From Entoloma clypeatum (Eukaryota; Basidiomycota; Agaricomycetes; Agaricales; Entolomataceae), in assembly GCA_963565915.1 (NCBI GenBank), contig OY751489.1, positions 2,790,001 to 2,854,000 of the forward strand: a stretch of DNA of 64,000 nucleotides, in the 5' to 3' direction. Each line of letters begins with the position of its first letter. Positions within the stretch are counted from its first letter, which is position 1. Both the position numbers and the translations under genes were made by a program. The notes beneath the pieces were generated by a model. It saw nothing but the letters and a program-made list of their open reading frames with translations, made no database searches and had not been told where the DNA came from. Shown in pieces: positions 57,166-64,000 of this stretch.

Positions 57166-57942
57166 GTGCACGACGGGAAACACGTTACGCCAGATGAGTG
57201 GCATGTCTATCGCAAAACCCATCAATTCCTAGGGCCTTGCTGCCTCTGTCCATTGCTCCAGCCGTTGGGTGAAGAACCCCGCTACATGGAGGCCGCCGTC
57301 TACCTGCCACTCCATGGCCGGTATAAAGGGGACTGGGTCGCGGAGTGTGAAAACAGTCAATGCGGATACTTGGGTAAGTCCTCAGTTTCATAGGAGATAA
57401 GTTGTTCTTACACCACGCCGCCTAGTGCTCCTGGAGAGATTCTACCCCAAACTTGGGCTGCTGGTGAAGAGATACCCTCTCAGAGGTAGGTCACTTGTTT
57501 CCTACGGGGTCAGCCTGTAATTGCTCATGAATAAACGAGATGTGTTCACACCATGTCCTCTCCCATGCCTCAACCACTTGGAGGAGGATTCCGAGTCGAG
57601 ATCTCCCGGGAGACCATTGAAAAGGACATACGCGCAAGCCGGTACGTGGCAGACAGCCTCCAAAATTTGACCAGTTTGAAGTCAGCTATTATAACAGATC
57701 TCAACGCCACGCCACCTCTGGGCGTCACAGTGGTGGATTTGCAGTATGAAACAGACTGGAGGAAGATAGTCAGACTCGACTGCTTTGAGCGACCTGGGCT
57801 CACTGAAAAAGAATTCTTCGGCCTCTTTGCAAAATGCAATGCATGCGGGCTTATAACAGCCCGTCTAGTGTTCCGAAATCATGAGTGCAGGCGCCAGCCA
57901 TTGGGGGAGGATGGTTTGGAACTCACCAACTGTGACGAGTAA
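57166..57942 (+). CDS. Cys-rich hypothetical protein, agaricomycete family
   Basis: Three exons can be followed: about 57166-57374 (VHDGKHVTPDEWHVYR, then CCLCPLL, CENSQCGYL), 57425-57485 (VLLERFYPKLGLLVKRYPLR), and 57553-57942 (from MSSPMPQPLGGGF to LTNCDE). Possible metal sites are CCLC, CENSQC and CNACG...RNHEC. The layout of a GYL-VLLERFYPK block followed by a C-terminal CxxCG...HxC block recalls a multi-copy family of hypothetical proteins in mushroom genomes (memory only). An upstream 5' exon near 56950-57110 is possible, and its frame is unclear. No function is known to me. It lies between a DUF6698-like pseudogene and the Plavaka transposase, a typical repeat-rich setting. Confidence 0.5.
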
Positions 57943-58305
57943 TATAGCAACGCTACATGTAGACCTTTGTATATAGTTTGATCCCCAGCCATTTCCATTT
58001 GTCAATTGATTATAGCTAACCTCCTTTAGATGAGAGGTCAGAGTTATACAGTGCTAGAATAAGAAGCATATCACACATTTTTGTAGTCTTAGCGCCAGCT
58101 AGTATGATAACTTTGCAAGATTGGCATGAAAGCGGTGTTGCTGTGACTTTGCCTTCAGATCCATGAATGAAACCTTCCCAATCCATCTGAGTCAAGGCTG
58201 CCAACAATCCCATTGGGATGAAGCTTCTAAGCATCTACATTTCGGAACTGCATTCTTCAGTATTCTTTGATGCAGAGCACGATAATGTTTTTTTCAATTG
58301 GAATG

Positions 58306-61300
58306 CTACTCATCACCACCCTCTGAACTTTCCTCATCCCTATCATCTGGGTCATCGCTCTCGTGCCAATCCTTGAGTTCATGGTCTTCCAAGGCCATTT
58401 CTGGGTCATCGGATTCATAATCTATGTCATTCTCCATATCTGCGGTTCGTGTATCCCCACCGTCTGGCAGTTGTTCAGGAATTGGATCATCCAGAGCATC
58501 AACGCTGCTAGAAATGTGGCTGGAAGCGGAGTGCTGTGCGTGAAGATGGCCAACCCCCAACCCCAAATGACACCACATAAGTAGATCCCAGTTGGAAAAC
58601 CTGTGATTCAAATGTGGGTCTGCATCAGAGTCACGATGAAGTGGCAGCTTACCTGCCAACATAGTATAGCAGGTAGTCTTTACTATCCTTTGCACAGCGT
58701 GATACATTGATGTTAGCTGCCCGTTTGCCTTTTGCAAATGCCAGGAGAATATGACACCCTTGTAACACATCATTGGGATCCACAAAGCCAAAGGAAGTAT
58801 CTTTGTGCATGGGTGGGAAGCGCACCCTGTCCAGCATAGAATTATTCCATCCTGAAGACCCTGGATCAACAACCTCATACCATCGCACCCACAAAAATTC
58901 AAGGGAGCGAGTCTGGAAGCCCTGCATCCCAGGCCCATGATACATCACATTTGCATGATATACACCTAGGACCCTTGCATATAAAAACTGGTGTAGATTT
59001 GCAGGTTCAGAATCATCTGTATGATCTGCCAGTAGCATCACATTGCAACGAGGCCCTTCCGGCTTGACAATATCAGTCCCTCTCCGCATGTCATAGGTTG
59101 TAAAGTTGAATTGAATTATCTTGTGCTGATATAAAGATTTGTTCTTGAAGTACACGGAATTGATCGCAGTATCATCCAGAGGATGGAACATATGGACTGC
59201 CATACTGAGCCCAGGACGGGAACCAGCTTTCCGTCGGAGTACTGCGTGGATGCGGGGACATAGATGCTCTCTTAGCTTTGTAAGGAAATCCTGTTTGAGA
59301 GGTAAGAAAGAGCATGCACAGTAGCAAAGCAAAGCCGCTCACCTTGACAGCAGGATCACCCTGATTCCGTTGTACAAAGGTTGGAATATGCACTGGGAAC
59401 TTCTGAGATGTTCCCATGTTGTAATGAACCCCAGTACTGACAGATATATCCTCTGGCTCTCTTTTAGTGGGAGGGCCATTCAAATTCTCACGGATTGAAC
59501 GTATGCGGCGTTGGCGTCGTTCGATACTTGACAACTGCTGCGGTATTAACCGACCACTGGTACGAAGGAATCGACCTTTTGAGACCCTATGCTCACGTTC
59601 ACTCTAGAAGGCCAACATTAAGCAGCTAGAAAACGGTGTCAAAAATACACCTACTGGTTGAGTAGAGTACGAATCTGTCATACTGAATCGATGAATGGCG
59701 CTACAGTAATCGCCTAATGCGTGAAACTTGGAAGTCTTCAAGCTGAACTCCTTTGGTTGTTTCCCACTACTTTTCTGGGAGTTGGACTTGGGTTCCGCCG
59801 CAGCCTTCTTCTTTTTGTCCTCACGCCGCAACCGGGCAATATGCTCACGTTCTAATTTGTGGGTTGAAAATGCTTGACAGGTTTTCTCCTGAAACTTGCG
59901 AATTCTGACGCCAAAAGCTATAGTGACCTGCGACAAAAGTTCCAGAGTTTGCGGCCTGGCAAACGCCGGATGTAAGCTTTAAATAGCCTGGGTCTAATCT
60001 AGAACTGGGCTTTGAACAACATCGTCTCTTATTTCATGATTTTTGATGACATCCTGGTGCGCACAATCTACAGAGAACAACTAAAGAGAATCTGCCAAAT
60101 GAAAGTACTATCTCATGGCGTACCTCGCGAAAGACAAAAGTTCCAGAGTAGAATTTGTATGCATCCGGAGCTTAGCAAGCCCATGCCAATGAGCCAGATC
60201 AAAAAGAAGCTTGAGAATACAGGTATTATGAGGTTCGGGCAGAAGGCCATCAAAAACTGGTATAGCACACTAGAGAAGCATTCAGGTGTGAGCCAAATTG
60301 AAGCTCTCATCACCCATTAGGTTGACTTACCTGTAGCATATTCTCATAATCGTGTGCTGTCATCTTCTTGAGTACCAACCGGTTGGTGGTTATCTTCCTC
60401 ACACCGTCGACACTGAAAGGAGGGACCTCTCTGAAGCTAACTGGAGATGAGAGTCAAGTCCCCCGGAAACTCTGCTGATGCTTACCGGCGATCCAATTCA
60501 TGTCTAAGGTTCGCGTTTTCGCATTCTAGAAGGCGCAATAAGTGAATAAAGATTGCCTTCCAGACACCAAGTTCGATTTCATGCAGGAGGTCTACCACCA
60601 CCATATCAAATAAGTTAAAGTCCAGCAGTGACAATTTATCAGAAAATGCATTCTGAAAAAAAATGTCAGACAGTCACCTATCAAAAAAAGGACACACTCA
60701 CTGCATTTGGCACCAGAGAATCCTGATTGAGGAGTCTCTTTACAGCTGCACCGTCAACTGGGTGGTTGTGTTTATATATGGCCTCACGCACAGCGCCAAT
60801 ACGAGCCCATCGATCCACATCGTCGACACGCGCAAGAGATACACACTGCGCAAGATCCCGATGCATCCCCATACTAGGAACACGAACCATTGGTATGGTA
60901 CACCAAGGACAAGGGCAAAGACCAAGATTGCGGATCCCGACTATAATTATTCTAGGAGGCACTCGAGTCGATATTTCAGCAGTGTGAAGAGAACTTACTT
61001 TTCTTTGTAATCGGCAGAATAAGTGAATATACGCGGATAAAAATGGCGCCAAATGCTATCACAACACTCCAATGCCAGTCCATGCCTGTATGCTTCCAGG
61101 AATTCATCATCGAGGATGATTGACCATTGAGCATGGTACATTTCTCGGTGACAATGGGTCATGAATGTCGAACCAGGTGTCTTGCCAATATTTTCTGCTG
61201 CTAAGACCGTAAAGGCATCAGGAAGCTATCAGGGCCAGCGGACGTTAGCTATATATGATATTCAACAGAAGATGTTTCACTTGCCATTTGTAGATAAGCA

Positions 61301-62580
61301 ATATGTTCAAATGCCTGACAGGAAGGTTTCGATCTTCGATCTTTTGACTCGTTTCCTATCGTGAGATACACTGGCCACAATTTAGCGGAACCGAAAAACG
61401 TGAGCTGCGTGCCATCAGAGGCGAACATAAGGCCAAGCACGACCCTCGGAAGATCACATCCGGGCTCTGGATGAGAATCTTGGAGCTTGTTGTGAGCCTC
61501 GGTGAAAGCGTCGGATGTGTACAGCTTGCTGTGAACCCGGACCGGCTCACAAGTGACATCTGGTTGCCAAAACAACTTGTAAGGTTCGAAATGCAGGTGG
61601 AGATGCATGGATGGTCGGGTGATCCTCTCCCTAATCACGGACATCAACTTGCAATGATGAAGAATACTGACATTGAATTCTTTTGGACCAGGGTGCAGCA
61701 TCCTTTTAGAAAAAGGAACAGTGATTCTGACTGGCGTTTTGATCCAGCCCCCATTGTCCTCCCAGTCACCTTCTTTATTCGAGGCCTCGCAGCGCCCCCC
61801 GCTTAGCTGCACATCAATGAGTCACCAATTCTTTCCTGCAACATCCTCTGGATGAAAATCTGGGTGCCCCACTATCTTGAGGAGGTTTTGAAAGCTGGAC
61901 AGTGATTTTCTTTCACCATCATTCCAGTACCATTCTCCTAGCAAAAACGACGATAAGTTAGGATATGGGCCGTATCTGTGGACTGGAGTGGAAGATGGGT
62001 TGGTAGACGTGTTTGAGTTACTAGGCGGGACAGGATCGTGATCTGGAGCAGAGGAGGACAGGTCTGGAGACTCATTCAAGTCATCAGGTGTGATATATGC
62101 ACTAGGATCGTGATCTGGAAAGCGAGTAGCATAGTATTGCCGAAAAAGCCCAAATACATTGTGCGTGGATTTGAGGATCTTTCTGACCAGTGAGGTAGGC
62201 GCTGAGCACTGCTGAGATGGAGGCTGAGGAGCATTTGACTCCGTTGGCGTACCCTCTGGCGTGACCTGAAGAGATGAAGGGGGGAGTGTGGCTGGAGGTA
62301 CAGGTGCAATATCTCGATAGCGCTTGGGAAGTTGGCAACGTTCTGCTAAAGGTTGGTCTGCCATAACTTCTGGCTGGACGATTTCTCCTGTTTCACATTC
62401 AGGTTGCGCGGCTTCTGTTTTACGACACTTATTTGCTTGCCATATCTGTCTGGCCTTGTCTAAAGCGGAGGAAAGTTGTGCTTTCATTTTTTTGCATACA
62501 CCTATGTGCTGTGGATATCCTTGTACAGTAAACATCCGTCCACAGATGCAATCTTGAGACCCCCTTGATGGCAAGTCCAT
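58306..62580 (-). pseudogene. Plavaka-type transposase, near intact with one TGA
   Basis: Ten exons join in frame: 62580-61285, 61225-60999, 60951-60702, 60652-60486, 60436-60331, 60269-60124, 59927-59655, 59603-59343, 59290-58653 and 58600-58306. The N-terminus has a Cys/His cluster (CICGRMFTVQGYPQHIGVC). Transposase blocks include VPFSKRMLHPGPKEF, VLGLMFASDGTQLT, FMTHCHREMYHAQWSIILDDE, CPCPWCTIPM, VVVDLLHEIELGVWKAIF, TLELLSFAR, KFHALGDYCSAIHRF and SIERRQRRIRSIR; the C-terminal part has FGFVDPNDVLQGCH and an acidic tail. These fit the Plavaka family (CMC-related DNA transposons of basidiomycetes). Intron 1 uses a GC donor (GCAAGT). A single in-frame TGA at 61822-61824 (KNW*LID) is the only clear lesion. 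No terminal repeats of the element were identified. Confidence 0.8.
58306..62580 (-). mobile_element. Plavaka-like DNA transposon body, ends undefined
   Basis: Given for the mobile nature of the gene. Inverted ends and target duplication could not be located by eye, so the true element may extend beyond these limits and could include the flanking dioxygenase-like gene at 63005-64000. Confidence 0.45.
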
Positions 62581-62622
62581 TGTTGGGGTGCTGGAGGGTG
62601 GAGAACGTGGAAAGACCAACAA

Positions 62623-63004
62623 AAAAGGGGCTTTAAGTTGATCATGATCGAGTCATTCTTGGTGACCATTATTAGCGTGTGAGCGAATGTAATTATTGCA
62701 TGACTCTGTCAATGTGAGATTGACCCTCCAGGGACGGATGCATATTGGAATACAGACACAATCCAGGATCAAAGTTATGACTGGATCTGGGTCTAGAAAA
62801 TAGAGAATTCAGAACTCCAGGTTTCTTGGTAACAGAGGGAGGCAGACTCACTGTCACCATCTGGACATGGATAGATTATCTGCACAGCATGGATGTAAAT
62901 TGATGGTCTGCATAAATGTATGATCTATAGTGCTACAAACTTGTATTTTATAACAGGAAGCATTCAATTGTATAATGGACCATGATACAGATCAGGTAGT
63001 CCGA
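62623..63004. other. Spacer between Plavaka gene and dioxygenase-like gene
   Basis: No coding sequence recognised. It should hold the Plavaka gene's promoter and the 3' UTR of the gene to its right. Confidence 0.4.
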
Positions 63005-64000
63005 TTATTCCATATTTGCTTCTGTCCAAATGATAGCGCCAACAACAGCATGAGGCATCACAAATACCCTTGTCCATTGAGCATGATCATCTGCTTTTGG
63101 GTTGGTGATGAACTCTTTATAGGTGCTAGGATGTTTTAAAGCTAAAGAATTTGTTGTGGTGCCGTGAGCATCCAGAGGTGCATTCCAGAACCACCAACTG
63201 AGATGATTTAGTTCTACAATCAAACCATGTGATGCATACACAAAATTGGATTCATTGTGTTTGATCTGTATGAGAGATCCTCTGTTAATAGAGTATCAAC
63301 ACCACGATGCAACAACTCACATTTGGTGAACGCTTCATTACAAATCCGCTTGTTGCAGAATCATCATTATCTATGTGTGACAATGCACAATAGGCAAACG
63401 TCCCAAAGGACGACAGGTTCGGATAGCCAAGGTGGTTTTTCAGGCCTTTCGCCCTTTTAGACAACTCCTGGGTGATCTCTGTGGGTGATTGTTGTTTCAA
63501 AAGCGGAGTATCCGCGAAGGGGGGTAAGAATCCAGAAAGAAATGCGTGACTACGAGCCTGCATAACTGATCATTGATTAGACACATTGACTACCAAAAAA
63601 AGAAATGGAGCAGCCCACTTGATGTCACCGTTTTCATTTCTATACGCAGCTGCTTTGCATTTTCTATACGATTATTGGGGCGCTTCGAGGTTGAGGCAGG
63701 AACTCTTATCTAGATGTTTGTCATATGTCGCCTGCAATGCAACAGATATAATAATTCATACCTCTGCCTCATAAGGTTGATTCCTTGCAGCATGTAGGCC
63801 TGGTGCTTTGGTCATCAGACCACCTTCCACTATGCGGTCTTGAGTAATATTAGTATTGTTCCTTACAGATATGTCATTCTTGATGAATACAGTTACTCAA
63901 ATTCACATACAAAAGAGTGTGTGCAAGCGCTTTCATGTCCGTCTTCAAAATATCATTATCCTCAGAGAATTTTGAATCTAAGGTGTGAAGGTTGTGCACA
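63005..64000 (-). CDS. H-x-D...H protein, possible Fe(II)/2OG dioxygenase (TET/JBP-like), 5' end outside window
   Basis: Minus-strand exons 63911 and above, 63838-63762, 63557-63321 and 63265-63005 join in frame for the last two. They encode VHNLHTLDSKFSED at the window edge and ARSHAFLSGFLPPFADT. The core follows: YCALSHIDNDDSATSGFVM (H-x-D), ESNFVYASHGLIVEL, WFWNAPLDAHGTTTNS (second His), ending ANME. The H-x-D and distal His are about 50 residues apart, the spacing of the double-stranded beta-helix iron ligands. Known: agaricomycetes carry expanded TET/JBP dioxygenases that oxidise 5-methylcytosine, often next to transposases. Inferred: this may be such a gene. A region around 63580-63745 looks like another exon but has a stop. 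The N-terminal part lies outside, so intactness is unknown. Confidence 0.5.

Overview
The window is nuclear DNA of a filamentous basidiomycete, most likely an agaricomycete. Genes are split by many 50-60 bp GT-AG introns, and a Plavaka-type transposase, a DUF6698-like protein and other families expanded in mushroom-forming fungi are present. No tRNA, rRNA or CRISPR was seen. The species cannot be named from the sequence alone. Exon borders were placed by eye from splice sites and reading frame.

Host-like genes lie on the left. Two paralogous P-loop NTPase proteins, each with a conserved 'FD...QxK' nuclease-like motif, sit tail to tail (155-3288 + and 3438-6278 -). A serine/threonine kinase (6919-10724 -) has catalytic-domain and splice-site lesions and is called a pseudogene. 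At 26001-30422 follow an aldo/keto reductase with apparent frameshifts, a GPI-anchor-like GH16 glucanase, and an FAD monooxygenase divergent from the GH16 gene.

Mobile DNA fills most of the rest. Copia-I (12376-24901, 5-bp target duplication GAAGG) is split by Copia-II (14961-20743, duplication GTTTC), which has identical LTRs and an intact 1575-codon polyprotein. From 32569 an older element, Copia-III, carries a hAT transposon (34102-38071, 8-bp duplication GTGCTGTG) and a chromodomain Gypsy-I (39017-53389, duplication TGTTT). The right LTR of Gypsy-I holds a Tc1/mariner element (45193-53384, TA duplication), which is itself split by chromodomain Gypsy-II (45887-52459, duplication GCAAC). 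Both Gypsy elements have primer-binding sites matching their own predicted RNA starts (Tf1-like self-priming). The three Copia elements carry the half-tRNA-iMet type site.

The right end has satellite repeats, a decayed DUF6698-like gene, a small Cys-rich gene, a ten-exon Plavaka transposase with one nonsense codon, and a truncated H-x-D...H dioxygenase-like gene at the edge. Across elements of different classes, the inactivating stops are nearly all TGA where arginine is expected, and all three LTR differences of Copia-I fall at CpG sites. This points to CpG methylation and deamination acting on repeats in this genome.
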